From Arctopsyche grandis (Eukaryota > Arthropoda > Insecta > Trichoptera > Hydropsychidae): DNA of 64,000 nt. Below the pieces are notes generated by a model, which saw only the letters and a list, made by a program, of their open reading frames with translations, had not been told where the DNA came from and did no database searches. Below, piece by piece: positions 20,083 to 32,724 of the stretch. The number at the start of each line of letters is the position of its first letter. The stretch's first letter is position 1. The translations under genes were made by a program, and so were the position numbers. The DNA lies in contig NC_135359.1 of the NCBI RefSeq assembly GCF_051622035.1, positions 18,623,501 through 18,687,500 on the forward strand, given 5' to 3'.

Positions 20083-22019
20083 TCATATAATAAAATCTGT
20101 TTCAAAAATGGGTTCATTCTCTGATTTGTCACCGTGTAACTTTCTTCCTATCACTTCGTCATATAGTAAACCATTCATACCTTTGGGTTTTGAGACTTTA
20201 ATTTTAAGATCATCTTTTTGTAGAATATGGCCTTTTGAAAGCTTGACTGCTGCTACGAGACTCTTTTGGAGTTTTTCGATGCAAGATCTTTCTGAAATGT
20301 TTTTTTATAACATTCAAATATACTGTATAAAACGCGTCAACTGCATTTTATAAATCTAATTGTTAAATTAAACTAAGTTATATGTACCTGAATTTGCTAT
20401 TTGTTTAATTGGGTTCCCCAATGCTTTTTCGATGATGCGAATTTGTGATATCATTTCTTTCATTTCGCTTGGTAATAAGGAACAGGAATGATCAGATCCT
20501 TTTTGAGTTTTATCCAGAGTAATATGCCTCTCTATTATCTGAAAATATGTATAATGAGAAAATAATAAAATCATTACATTTTTCAATATGGCTATTATTT
20601 TTTAAACATCCACCTTTGCGCCGAGTGTAACTGCTGCCAGTGACACAGAAATACCAATTTCATGTCCTGAATAGCCTATGCAGATGTCTGGAAAAGATGT
20701 TTGAAAATCTTTTATGACATTTAAATTACAGTCCTCAAATGGTGTTGGATAAGCAGAAACGCAATGCATCAAACAAAGATTGTTATGGTATTTCTTTACA
20801 GTTGTGTATATATTTTCAACACCCTTCTTGTCTATCATACCAGTGGACACTATTAATGGAATGTGTTTTGATGCAGCATAGTCTATCAAAGGTAAGTTAT
20901 TAGAATCTCCTGATCCAATTTTTATAAAAGGCATCGACATTTTCACTAGAACGTCTACAGATACCTGAAAATTCAATAATATTGAGTAATAAAATTTCAA
21001 GATGAAATATAATAATACAAAATGTACTAAAAGAAACCTTGTCCATAGCAGTTGAAAAAAATATTATTCCAATCTCACCAGCATACTTCTGTAACTGTAG
21101 AAATTGCTCTTCAGTGAATTCCAAGAAACGTTTATGATCTCCATATGTAGCTCCCCAAGAATTTGGACTATCATATTTTTTATTGAGAAATGACTCATTG
21201 AATTTTTCTTCTAAGCAAGTTTTTTGAAACTTGATACAATCTGCACCACATAACTGTAATGAAATTGTTTATTTTGTGACATAGATTATTATATGAATAA
21301 ACGCGTGATATTGATAATTCAAGTGACCCGAGGCCTAATTGATAACACTCTCAATGAAGTATGTGATAAATATTTTTCTTAAGTAATTTATTTGTAAGGT
21401 AAGTTCACTAGCCGACCATAGATTTAGTGTGTTAAGACCCTAAGTATTAAATATGCAACTATGTAGTAAAAGTGCAGTTTCATTTATTTAATTAGGGAGA
21501 TAATTACCCTGGGGGAAAGAACTTAGTGATTCGATCTCACACACGTCACTAAAATCTTGATCACGGAACATCTGGCACCCGAAAATTCCACACACACGTG
21601 AACTATCATACTAACGAGAACTCGGTGCCAGATATTTCGTATTCGCGATTTTCGTGGTAACGATTGTCATGTGCGCGATCGCAATGTGCGAAATAATCCG
21701 TTTACCGTGAAAACAATATGAGCAATATTTTAAGGTTGGTTGCACTGATCGCTCAAAGGTTGGCAAACGTGGTCGAGTGATGCGATGCGAACAGCGACAC
21801 GAATCATCCTCAATGTTATTATTGTGAAAAAAATGGAACTATCCATCGGAAAATCAGATTTAAAATTAAAAAGAATTTAAAATAAAAAAATAGGTGTACC
21901 TTGGCTTCTAGTATGAGTTGCTTGGCAATGTCCAAGCAGCCTTGGTGATTTTGGCCTGCTTCGGCAACCACTATACAGGGCTTCACCCCCGATGGATAGG
22001 ACTGCGCCCCAGCAGCCAT
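20083..22019 (-). CDS. NANS: N-acetylneuraminate-9-phosphate synthase (sialic acid synthase)
   Basis: Cytosolic enzyme of sialic acid synthesis that condenses phosphoenolpyruvate with ManNAc-6-phosphate (and in some animals mannose-6-phosphate). Five exons with GT-AG junctions and consistent phase: 22019-21900, 21253-21038, 20964-20614, 20538-20388 and 20291-20083, giving 348 residues (human 359). Seen: the NeuB barrel with AEAGQNHQG near 19-27, KIGSGDSNN near 129, GYSGHE with His213 and ERHITLDKT with His234. These two His positions correspond to the metal ligands of bacterial NeuB. A C-terminal SAF/antifreeze-like domain at about 281-348 carries IEKLQKSLVAAVKLSKG. All catalytic blocks are present, so the gene looks functional. 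Intron 1 (21254-21899) contains a dispersed repeat. A 12-codon upstream ORF is visible in the leader near 22130. Confidence 0.95.
21527..21712 (+). repeat. Dispersed repeat, copy B, in NANS intron 1
   Basis: Second copy of the repeat at 9340-9560, in the same orientation and with the same ordered words (GGAACATCTGGCA, CATACTAACGA, ATTCGCGATTTTCG, ATCGCAATGTG, AATAATCCGTTTACC). Within it ATCTGGCACC and GGTGCCAGAT form an inverted pair. Confidence 0.6.
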
Positions 22020-22652
22020 TTCAGTTCTTGTTGCGCAACTGAATGAGCCGGTAAAGTAGGCTGCTGCTTGGCGGCCACTTCACGCAGTTTCGTCAAATCC
22101 GCCTTCCCGGCTGCGCTGCGTTTTCCTTCATTTGTAACCCCTAAATGACTTGAACCACTGTATGCTGAGCAATCCGGATATATTTTGAAGTAGCGTTTCA
22201 CATGACGTCGAATGTGTGTTTGATTAATTCGGAAAGTGTAAGTATTGCGACATATTAATATTTCGAATGAATGAACAATGATATGTTCGGGCAAATGCTC
22301 GCTCCGAACGTTCGTTCGGTCCAATCAGATTTATCATTTTACGACGCAGTCTCACTCGTAGCAGAATCGACAAAAGAAAATCTGGGACCTGTGTAGTATC
22401 TTCACTTACGGACTCGCTCCGTTTTTATTTCATTACACACGCGTAAGACAATTTTATCTATGTTTTCATTTAGTGCAAGTTGTTTTTTTCCGAGTATATT
22501 AATTATTATTTTTTGGCATAAAATTTCGCCATAATTAAATTTTTCTAAAATAGGCCTTTTCGGTGACCAGGCCCTGGTTATTAGTATCGTCTACCTATCG
22601 TCTGGTATCCTCCACTCGTCTGACTTGTTAAAAAAAATCAATTTATTTGAAA

Positions 22653-22898
22653 CTAGTGGTGCTACCCGGCTTCGCTCGGTAAACGGAAATGAAATGAAAA
22701 CCATGAAAAAAATCTTCATTTGTTTTTTTATTAAGTTTATATATGTATGTACATACATATATTTGAATCGAAAAAAATTATATTAACGACCGACCAATCA
22801 TAAACGTCTTTAACCAATCCAGCCAGTCAGAAACGACTTTGACGACAGCCAATCAGAAACGATTTACAGACCGTTTCAGTTTTATATATAAGATAAGA
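22653..22898 (-). mobile_element. Short non-autonomous Helitron
   Basis: Read on the minus strand it begins TCTTATCTTATATATAAAAC, continues with GAAACGGTCTG, and ends GAGCGAAGCCGGGTAGCACC followed by CTAG and T. A TC start, a GC-rich hairpin just before the end, and a CTAG terminus are the Helitron end rules; there is no target duplication. The body holds repeated blocks of the type CCAATCA(T/G)AAACG. No Rep/helicase coding remains. Confidence 0.6.
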
Positions 22899-22919
22899 TT
22901 TTACATATGAGATTAATTC

Positions 22920-24165
22920 AGTGATAGGCGTATGGGTTATATGTATGTACATATCGTATATCGGTGCAGGCCGTATTCTAGTGCTATTATAAGAAAATAT
23001 GTTGAAATATCTCGAACCTTCCAGAATAATCTCGAACTATCTAGAACAATCCAAAAAAACTGAAAAATTTCACGTAATAAAAAGCTTGTAAAAAATGCTG
23101 AATACCACTAGGCAACGATGTTATTTTTATATCGCGTGGTATTTTCTTGTACTCGATTTTTTGATCATTTCTTTTTAGGCATGCGAATGCATAAGGGTTC
23201 ACTATTGCTGCCTTAAAGAAATCTTGAGACTATGGAAACTGGAAAATGTGCAATACCAGACCAGCTCGTGCAAAGTGACTGAGACTTATTTTTACAAGTT
23301 TTTTTATTCTTATGGCATGCTCGATTCTGGCGTAAGCTTGAAATTGCTTCCCAATTTCGGAAAATTTGTTGAAATTGTTCTCGACTTCTTGCGACGTGGT
23401 ATATTTTCTTCGCAGAAGTTACTCCTGTTCAGTTTTTAATGTCTTAATATTATTGAGGGATTGCAGCACCTTAATGAAATTGGTTTTTATATGAAAAAAC
23501 TATCATGGCCTCCACATATTGAAGCCAGAATTTTTGGAGCCCATCACAAAAATTGTAAATATGAAAACAAAAGAAATGCGCTGCAGTCAAATTTTGAAAA
23601 ACATATTTTTCAAAATCCTTAAATACAAATGTATTTAACCTTATTATATATTAATGGCCCGCTGCCATTCCTCCTGATCCCAAGCCCCTAGGCTAGCCCC
23701 CAACCCATTAATTGGGCCCCTTTATACAGCACAGCTCCCGGGAGTTTTGTCCCCTCTTGTAAGCCTTCTCCGTGGAAGCCATGGAAACTATCGACGGGTA
23801 CATGCAGAACCCGTGAAAAAGATTATATTAAATAAGCACGCTGGACTCTTTTCGTGGGTGTAAAAACGAGGCGATTTTATAGATGTTTGGCGACTCCTGG
23901 CTCCTATAAAAAATAACTAATCAAAAAAATAAAAAGATAGAAACATACCTATGGTGGATATCCATAGCATATTAAAAAATAATTTCTCAAGTGCCATAAT
24001 TGAGGAAGGGAGAAATGTAATACGTTTGTATGGACAAAGCGCTGGTGTCCAGCCCTCTTATTAACTTTGTTCAAATTTATTCAATAAATTTTTTGAAGGT
24101 ACGCCCGACGTTCAGTAAATAAATATTTGTAAATTTTGGGACGCGAACGTAAAAAGGTTCGGTAC
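22920..24165. other. Spacer between NANS and the STK40 promoter
   Basis: No supported gene. A block at 23650-23830 is less AT-rich (CCCGGGAG, GGAAGCCATGG) and may be an old SINE-like or other repeat, but I see neither a tRNA-like head nor a tail. Frames here are short and featureless. Confidence 0.35.
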
Positions 24166-24174
24166 CATTGTAAT

Positions 24175-24532
24175 GGGTCTACCTCACGGGTCCGAAAGTG
24201 AAACGCCCGAAAACGCAAATATCGAAAATCGAAAGATCAAAAAAAAAGGGTGCATGGTAAACGGTACTATGTATATATAATATATATGAGTGGCATGCGG
24301 TGAAATTATCTCTCTTTTTGTCATACAGCCTTGTTTAATGTGCGCGCGCAGAATACGGGAGGAAAAGCCTGTTCCTCTTGTTCCCGTTGTATCCTGCTCG
24401 CGCAAATTAAGTGAGTATGTACGTGAGTTTACCATGCACCCTTTTTTTACTTATTATCTTTCGACTTAAGATCTTTCGATTTTCGATCTTTGCCTTCCGA
24501 TATTTGCGTTTTCGGGCCCGTGAGGGAGACCG
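24175..24532. mobile_element. TIR transposon remnant with 9-bp target duplication
   Basis: The ends GGGTCTACCTCACGGG and, reverse-complemented, CGGTCTCCCTCACGGG are followed by long inner arms (AAAACGCAAATATCG, ATCGAAAGAT, AAAGGGTGCATGGTAAAC). CATTGTAAT flanks both sides exactly (24166-24174 and 24533-24541). A 9-bp duplication fits Mutator-like elements, though the superfamily cannot be proven from a non-coding 358-bp copy. Confidence 0.7.
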
Positions 24533-24585
24533 CATTGTAATGATAGCATTTAAATCAAATAATAGATTATTATGTAACAGTATTA

Positions 24586-24589
<4 letters not shown>

Positions 24590-24624
<35 letters not shown>
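24590..24624. repeat. (TA)n microsatellite
   Basis: About 17 TA dinucleotides just right of the TIR element. Confidence 0.95.
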
Positions 24625-24626
<2 letters not shown>

Positions 24627-24699
24627 ATAAGACCAGAATACCGACAGCGATTACATACATTCACTAGTCTAAAAGCGGCAGACCGTGGGGTAATAGTGA

Positions 24700-24986
24700 C
24701 CAGCACGGTAGGTTTTGGGTTATCGGAATTCACAGTGTCAGCAAAGGTTCCGACAGTGGCGCAGCGACCCTGGCGGCGCTAGCGCGCTCAACATCTGCCT
24801 CACACCAACACCTGGTCAGTATCTGACACCTGAGACCTTCCAAACCTGGAGCCGGAAACCTCCACCTCATCCCCAGACCACCAGCTCGCCCCCCACCCAC
24901 CTCCCAACACCACAAATCCCCACTCCCTCCCCTCGAACCTTCACCTCGGCCGAGTATCTCAGTTTCACTTGTCACTTTCCTCATAC
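24700..24986 (+). promoter_or_regulatory. GC-rich block and candidate untranslated first exon of STK40
   Basis: A GC-rich, Pro-codon-like block (24740-24960) ends in a perfect donor, CATAC/GTAAGT, at 24986/24987, on the same strand as STK40, whose first coding exon at 26842 starts with a splice acceptor and therefore needs an upstream exon. No start codon with a conserved frame is seen here, so it is inferred to be 5' leader. Also head-to-head with NANS, 2.7 kb away. Confidence 0.4.
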
Positions 24987-26289
24987 GTAAGTTTCATCTC
25001 GACCCATTATGGTACAGCTGTCACATGACTCGTGTCCAACAGCTGCTGCCTCTTGACGTCTCTTTGCTACATGTCACATATTCAACGGGGTGTCCGAATG
25101 GCAATGGATAATTTAAGTAAACAATGAACAATCGCAATCTTGATAAGCGCGTTTTGTGGTGATTGTGAAATCGTGTAAACATTGGTCGTTTGTGTGTTGC
25201 ACCACCGTTTCACATTTGAAATATATTCTAATTGGGAGTCTAATATGTGGTCGGATTATGTTTTTATCATTGTATTGTCATACCCGCTTCGGTGTTTGGA
25301 ATAGTGAAGTGCTCTCTCTCTATTCGCTTGATAAATTTAAGGAAAACTATTTTTTAATTGTATTAAACGGACTATTATTATCATCGTGCAAACCAGTCGG
25401 GCTTCCAGGAAGTAGTTATGTATATAATATTATCGTATCAAATATTGTAAAATATATATAAAGCGTACTAGTGTGTAAATTCTAATTATTGTCTCCATCA
25501 CCATAATCCGGGAATAAGTCGGTATGTTATCTTTTCGTGTGTACTTTTTGTAACATATTATGTCATGGGAATTGTTCTTTCTTGTATGCATCTTGATGAG
25601 TGCCAGCAATAGTTGCATTGAATCAAGATTATGCTTCTTTCTTTTCCCCGATTCCACAATTTATTTAATTATTTCTTCTAATGTTATAGAAAATCTTTGC
25701 CTTGTTTGCCATGTACGATCCGCTAATGTACATATTTTCTCTACAGTATTAAGCGCAAAATATGCCACTTTCCTTTTTATACGTATATTTTCTATATACG
25801 AAGTATCAATATGTATATGAAATCAGTTTTGCTGATTGTCCAATTTAGTCCATTTCGTTGACTCTTTGAGTGCTGACGTCTTTTCTGTTGAAAGCCCACC
25901 ACGCTGAAAATTTCGCTAACATTTCCAACTAGACTTATTTTGAAATCCAATAGAAAGCAGGTATAACAATGGTAGCTAATCCAAACAAATCCTAAGATAA
26001 CTGCGGCCGAGGATTTCAAGTTTTGTAAAGGTGTGTTTAGACTCTCTAATATATCTTGCAACAATATAAAATAAACAAAATAATTCTATTAATGAATATA
26101 TTTTTCCAAAATCAGTTCCTTCTTAATTGTTGTTAAAATGTAATGCTCACAATCTAAAATACTCAGCAGTTAAAGATTTCCATCAGATAATTCTGCTATA
26201 AATTCAGAATTCAGAAATTCCGGTGTAAACGAGTCTTTATAATCGTTTACAAATGAATGACACGGATTACACGACCCATGTTCAATGCA

Positions 26290-26440
26290 TTTTTTTTCAA
26301 TGCTACTTGGAAAGGCTTAGCGGGTAGTATTCTTGTTTACTTTGTACATGCTCAAAATACAACGCCTATCGGCGTTTTTCAGGCCCATGGACTTGTTGGC
26401 AAAACGCCGATCGGCGTTGGTCAGCATTCAAAGGGTTAGA
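26290..26440. repeat. Inverted AACGCC(G)ATCGGCGTT pair
   Basis: AACGCCTATCGGCGTT (about 26360) and AACGCCGATCGGCGTT (about 26403) are each self-complementary and lie 40 bp apart, followed by CAAAGGGTTAGA. It is probably part of an interspersed repeat in the presumed first intron of STK40. No coding capacity. Confidence 0.4.
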
Positions 26441-26846
26441 TTAGTAAATCGTATTTATTTATCTGACAATTATTAGGCCAAGTCATGTAGGAAATAAGTG
26501 TTGGGCTAAGTCAAGTAGGAAAAAAGTATTTCCAATAAAACCGTGTCATCTTATTCATATTTCACAACAGAACACAATATGAAATTCAACAAAAAAATAC
26601 ATTCGTATGCATTTTCTTAAAATATTTGTCATTTGGGAAAAGAATAAATAATTGAATTGTTGTATTTCAAATTGTATTACCTATTATCAACAAATTGTAC
26701 GTGTGTTTAATTTATTTATTTCCTGTTATAACGGAACATTCATTCAGTATGATGTGTACATTGATATACTTATGTACATATTACTTAGCATCGTTGATTG
26801 TGTTGAATAAAAATCAAATATTTTGATTCTTCTCTTTACAGTCAAC

Positions 26847-26861
26847 ATGAATTTTCTGTGA
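26847..26861 (+). promoter_or_regulatory. Four-codon upstream ORF overlapping the STK40 start
   Basis: ATG at 26847 reads Met-Asn-Phe-Leu and stops at TGA 26859-26861, whose final A is the first base of the main ATG (TGATGG). This geometry favours termination-reinitiation and could damp translation of STK40. It lies at the start of the exon that follows the acceptor at 26841. Confidence 0.6.
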
Positions 26862-29842
26862 TGGAAAATTTGCACAACGTCGCCGCCATGAATAAAGTCC
26901 ATTCAAGTGATGGAGAAGTGGCTGAGAACGATGTTGTCATCCCCAATTGGCAAAGTTCAGAACGTCTTGAGGGACTCAACGAAAGGGCACATGAAGTTCC
27001 AAGGTGCACGTCCCGTCCGAGAAACAAGTTGACCGTTCCGCCAGCCGGCACTCCGGTGCCCAACAATATTGTCAAGAGGGCTGGTCCGTATCTGTTGGGT
27101 CCCAAATTGGGGCCCAGCCCCGTCAAGAGTATTGTTCAGTGTCTCGCTCGTAAGGAGGGCACCGACGACTTCTACTTAATTAAGATACTTACTCTACGAG
27201 ATGAAGGTCAGGTTGAAACTCAGGACGATCGGCAAGGTAAAATGCTGCTACACACCGAATATTCCCTGCTATCGTTGCTCGAAAATCAAGACGGTGTAAT
27301 ACATCATCATGGATTATTTAAGGTTTATTTATGTTTTTAAAAAGCAAGCTTTTCTTTTTGAAATTTCATACCGTATTATGTAGCTGACTATTACTGAATG
27401 TGTAGGCTTTTATTTATATTTTAATCTTAACCTTTGGATTATTGCAGACTGTTTTTTTAATTTTATTTTTAAGAATTTGACACTTCATATAATAAGATAT
27501 AACACCAAAATTGCAAATAAATATTGAATTTCGGTATTGTAATTTTCTTCTTTGAATGACTGTCAAGAAGCTTTAATCATTTTTTTTCTATGAATTGTTA
27601 TGACAAACTTGTTTGAATCATTAGCGCTAATGTTAGTTTTCAATGTGATATTATTGCTTCAAGTTTTCCTTAAGTTTGCGTTTCATTTACAATAACAGTT
27701 TTTTAATGTATGATATTATCAAAATGAAAATCTTATTTGAATTCTGTTTAAGCTCTCGTTATTAAATCGTAATTTAATATTTTCAGGATCAAGCCCTTGA
27801 AGAATATCCGAATCCGCTAGGCGTTGGCTATGTTTATTCAGGTCGTGTTAAAAAACGACTCTTCCTCGTGTTAGACTGTGTTAGCGCCCATCATTTTAGT
27901 GAAAAATTCAATGATCTTATCAATTTACAACATTATGTTACAAAAGTTAAAAAGGTTCCTGAAAAAGAAGCTCTCATGATATTTTATGATGTTGTGAGGG
28001 TTATAGCAAGTTTGCACAAAGTAAATACAATTTTCCTTGTTGGATTGTAAATATGTATATACGATGTTTTAAAACGTGTTTTATTTTCCTATTTTAGCGA
28101 AATATTGTACATAGAGATCTAAAGCTAGGAAATATTGTGTTAAATCAACGAACAGGAAGAATAACAATCACAAATTTTTGTCTTGGAACACATTTGGGCA
28201 GTGAAAGAAATTTGTTAAATGATCAACGTGGTAAGATTTCGCTCTTGAAATTTTAGTAATTTTAACTTATAACAGGTGAATCACCTGTTGTCACGTTACG
28301 AGTAATGTGCAATTGGCCAAATTAGCGGACTTGTTCTCCGTGCATTTGTATCATGTCAACTCCATTAACAAATATGTTGATAAAGTCGTTTTCTTTTGTA
28401 CATATAATCAGTAATGCGTAGTAAAGTGCATATATAATTATCAAACATATGCAAAAGTACAATTTTTAACATGTAACAGGAAAATTTCTTAATATATGTG
28501 CATATTTTAACATTATTGATAGTACTTTTATGTTGTTTCTTACGTAAATTCGTTATTGTATGAATGTTTAATTGCATCTGAATACTTTTTTTAGGCTCTC
28601 CTGCATATATTTCACCTGATGTTTTAAATGGAAAACCTTATTTGGGAAAACCGTCAGATATGTGGGCACTTGGTGTAGTGTTATATACTATGCTGTATGG
28701 ACAGTTCCCATTTTGTGACACAAATCTCACTCAACTTTTTAATCGAATTCAGGCAGCAAACTATAATATACCTCCGTACGTTCTCATACTTTACTACTCA
28801 AAGTTTTTTAATTGTGTTTTTGGTTTTATGTGTTATTTTATTTTAGAGATGGAAATAACGTTCAAGTGTCTCCTAATACAGTATTTCTTATTCAACGTCT
28901 ACTGGTGAAGGATCCAAAACATCGTCTTACGGCAGATCAAGTAAGATTTGCATATATGTATTTTTTATGTTTGTTCTAATCCATTTGTCACCAATATAAA
29001 AAAAAATTTGCTTTGATAGGTTTTAGACACGGTTTCGGCTATAATTAAAAGCTATTCTAATTCATCTGCTTCATCAGAAGATCTCCAGGTAGTTCCGAAC
29101 ATTCCTTTAGAAGAAAATATATCTGACGTGGCATCATCTACCGGTGACACAGTAGTTTCTACTGCTGGATCTGTATCAAATAGGACAGCTAACAAATCTA
29201 ACGAAACGGCAGCAAGACTTAGACCCAACGAACCAAGAATTGTTGGTATTGTTAGAGATAATAGATTGATTAATATTAATGTAGGTTGAGAGTTGCATAT
29301 TTTTAAATATAAGCTATTTAAATCTTTACGTATAATATATTTCAATTGTAATTTTCAGGATTTGGGTGTTTTATGTGTACCCATTACTGATTTAGTTTCT
29401 GTTTCACCCAATCAATCGGGAATAGCAGCGTTTACACCAGCTATTGGTGAATTACCAAATGATATTCAATGTAATCATAACGGGGCCGGCACTCAAATAT
29501 CAGTTCACAGAATTGGGAGAGATGCAAGACCGTTGACACCTAATGAATTATTACGCTACCAACATATGTTTGCTTCCAACATGTCTCTTAATACTCCTCT
29601 GAGAACGGACATACCGGTAAGAAGGGTCACACCAGAAACAGCCTTAACCGTCCAAAATGTCGTTCCAACAGTGAATGATTTACGGAATGTGGAAATTCCC
29701 ATAGTCAATCCTCAGAGTGGTGTTCGGCATTCTGGCACTCAAACTTTGGCCAATTCAATCATTAGAACATCTCAAGTTAGATCATTACCACCACAAGAAA
29801 GAATACCAGGTGAATTTGGATTCCAGTAACAATTATTTAATT

Positions 29843-29911
<69 letters not shown>

Positions 29912-30354
29912 TTTTTTTATTAATTTATTTATTGTTATCTACAGCAGAAAATAGAGAAACCGTCAATTCCAATTCGCAGAATGGCAATGCTAACTTGCCT
30001 TCTTCTAATTCTTCAACTTTGGAAACACCTTCATCTATTGGACCGATTCGGAATGTAAATTACATACGTGCTAATTCAATAAGGTTGTTTAATCCTCTTT
30101 CAAGATCACCCCGAACAACCAATACATCGACACCGTCTGCACGTGTAGCCACAAATGAAATGCAAAATTCTAATTCTAATCGATTCGACAGACGAAATGT
30201 AGAAAATGCAAGTGGTTCATCTGGAAACTTGAATACTACTAGCGCTGCTAGAATGGACGGGTTGTGGAGGGAAAGAGCTGTATTTAGTTGGAGATTTGCC
30301 CAAGAAATGAATAAAATTATTGGTAATAATCGTTATGGAAATGGTCCATCGTAA
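26861..30354 (+). CDS. STK40: Serine/threonine-protein kinase 40 (STK40, Tribbles-like pseudokinase)
   Basis: Pseudokinase scaffold of the Tribbles branch; the mammalian protein binds the COP1 ubiquitin ligase. Eight coding exons (26861-27322, 27787-28020, 28098-28230, 28595-28775, 28847-28940, 29020-29280, 29359-29809, 29945-30354) with GT-AG borders give 741 residues, against 435 in human. Seen: kinase-like domain at about 74-375 with ARKEGTDDFYLIKILTL, RQGKMLLHTEYSLLSLL, HRDLKLGN (His237-Asn244), TNFCLG at 257-262 in place of DFG, GSPAYISPDVL, and KPSDMWALGVVLYTMLYGQF. DFG is altered to NFC exactly as in human STK40, so metal-dependent catalysis is doubtful. LQVVP and GRDARPLT after the domain are also shared with human. 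The long Ser/Asn-rich tail from about residue 560 has no vertebrate counterpart I recognise. The last intron contains a (TA)n tract. AATAAA at 30400. Confidence 0.95.
29843..29910. repeat. (TA)n microsatellite in the last STK40 intron
   Basis: It fills half of the 135-bp intron between 29809 and 29945 and creates a false read-through frame ending in Ile-Tyr repeats. Confidence 0.95.
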
Positions 30355-32326
30355 TTAAATAGATTTTTCTACCCTCAATTTCATTTTTAATATAAAAATA
30401 ATAAAAACATGAAGCATCAAGCATAAAATTAGTCTTAATTAAATAAATTTCTTACGACCTCCCCCTCGGTTTACTTTTTTATGTTACGATTCAATTTCAT
30501 AATGAAAAAGAGGTTTATATCATTAAGCAATTATTTAAATTTATTTTATCGGCTGTTTTCATTATATATTTCACATTAGTGTGAGCATACAATAGATGTG
30601 TCAATTGGAGGTCTTTAAATTTCTACCTCTATGACTGTTTTCCGTTGAATATCGTTGAAATGTTCGTTTAGTATACATTGAAAGGTTTCAAACTGATTTT
30701 GTTCACACATTGATGTGTCGACTTGTCCATGTTATCCACGTGAATCGTCTGCACATACGATTGAGTCAAATTCACTCGAAACTCCTATTATTTCTTTGTC
30801 GATGTGCTGATAGTCTCATAGATTTTAACGCAAACTATTTAAGTTCAAAATATATGTGGTCCATTTAAATGAATGGACTGCACATTACGTTATGTTGAGA
30901 AAAACTGACGTATATTATTATAATATTGTAACAAATGTTCCTGCTTAAGTATGTTAAAATGTGCATGTTAATTGAAGATTTACAACGTCTTCTGTGATAA
31001 TTATGCAAAAATATAAATCACAATTCCTTATAAACGCTGTACAAAACCTATATCGATGTTGACGCTTTATTAGAGCAGTTGATGTGGCATTTTAATATTA
31101 TGTCTATGTATATTAGTAGAAAATAATAATGACCTTTCTGCTAATCTTAATTATTTTAGTAATATTAATATCCGTTAAAATGTATGTACATATTGTCGTT
31201 CATTAGCAAAGAATATATACATATGTAGATGTATTTTAAGCAATAAATGCAATAATTGTATGATTATTGTGTCTAGTATTATTTTAGTCAAATTTTTCTC
31301 AATATAATCATTCTGTGTAGCTGAAATTTTTATTATTAAATCATACAAAATGTCATAATAATTAAATTTAGGAATTTTGAAATTTTTTTTGTGAAAAACA
31401 GTACGTATACATATTTTACAAATATTTATATTCCAATATATTTTGTTCAAAAATATTTGGCGTAATACATTTTCTGTTTCTTTAATGAGAGGCCATTTCA
31501 AACCTTTCAATAAAGTCTATTTATATGACAGCACATGTATTAACGGCACTGATTAATCCCGTACACATTAACGGTATTAACATTAATTTGAAACACAGTT
31601 GAGACGCTTTCTTTATGTTGACGTACATACATGCATATTTTAGATTTAAATTTTTTTGTGCCAAATTTATATTTCTTTTCTGCATTGCTTCAGTGTTATT
31701 ATACCTCATTTTAAAATCACAACCTACCCTTTTTACAAGCCTTTTATTTCGTTCTAAATATTGCATATGAGATACGATTCATAAATAAACTTTTGAGACT
31801 TTCGCAGTTTTTCATTTATCTCCAGAATAATTGCCATTTGCTATCAGAATTAAAGTTTAAACAAATAAAATGACCATTTATTACTTACTAACTGAATTAT
31901 CCAGCATTACTCGGATGGATGAACGTTGGAAAAAGAAGTATAAATTCTCAGTTATGTGATTTTAATAAACATGCCAGTGTCTTCACAGTCTACCTTAATA
32001 TTACACTGGCCAGATAATATATACAAGAATAATATATATTTTATATAAAATATATAAAAACCACATAATTTTATTTAAAAAACATTGATAACAGTCTTCA
32101 CATGCTACCCAAAATATTTAAAGAAACAAAAAATAAAGGAGGAAATAAAAAACAGTAAAAATTTTAAATTAAACTAAATTGAATAGGTTTAAATTAAACT
32201 AAAGGTGAAAAAAACATTAAAAAAGTAATCATAAACCTTTTTTAAAATATTTTAAATGGAAACCCCATAACCTAAGGATCTGACCCTTTCCAAAAACATC
32301 CTGCAGCCCAAGTTGGGACATTTATG
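30355..32326. other. STK40 3' UTR and AT-rich spacer
   Basis: The first 50 bp past the stop contain AATAAA (30400-30405). Beyond that only AT-rich sequence with short featureless frames on both strands. Confidence 0.5.
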
Positions 32327-32330
32327 ATAG

Positions 32331-32724
32331 TGTTGCGTAGGGGTGGGTGGAGGATCCAAGTAAAAGGCCAAAGTCGTGTCACAGCATTTATTGGTGATTA
32401 AGGAGATACGCGCACTGGCAGTGCTCCGTCCAGAATGTCTTGATATCGCCTAAGTACCGCCTTATAAGGGGCAGGTCTCTCGGGGCATCTTTAACGTCCG
32501 GTTTGTTTACCTATTGTTGTGGTCACGTACGAGATGTGCCACGGAAGTCGGTCCCACGCTACTTCTAAGAACTCCACGAGAATGCGACCGAGTACCGCTA
32601 TCGCCGCTAAGTGCATTCGGGAGAGATAATCCTCGAAACCAATTATAACGGTCACACAGTCTCTGGGATGCTACTCGGCCTTATCCGATTGCACTTACTC
32701 GGCCTAATCCGAGTGTACGTAACA
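32331..32724 (+). mobile_element. Solo LTR of an LTR retrotransposon (fossil)
   Basis: A 394-bp element starting TGTTGCGTAGG and ending GTACGTAACA, flanked by the direct duplication ATAG (32327-32330 and 32725-32728). TG...CA termini and a 4-bp duplication fit a Ty3/gypsy-type element; Bel/Pao is the alternative. It has no internal region and no gag, pol or env, so this is the remnant left after LTR recombination. The intact duplication suggests it is not very old. A shorter relative lies at 9621. Confidence 0.75.

Noticed and set aside
22020-22324. 113-codon minus-strand frame ahead of NANS
   Set aside because: It overlaps the NANS leader in another frame; the part next to the start codon is better read as 5' untranslated sequence.
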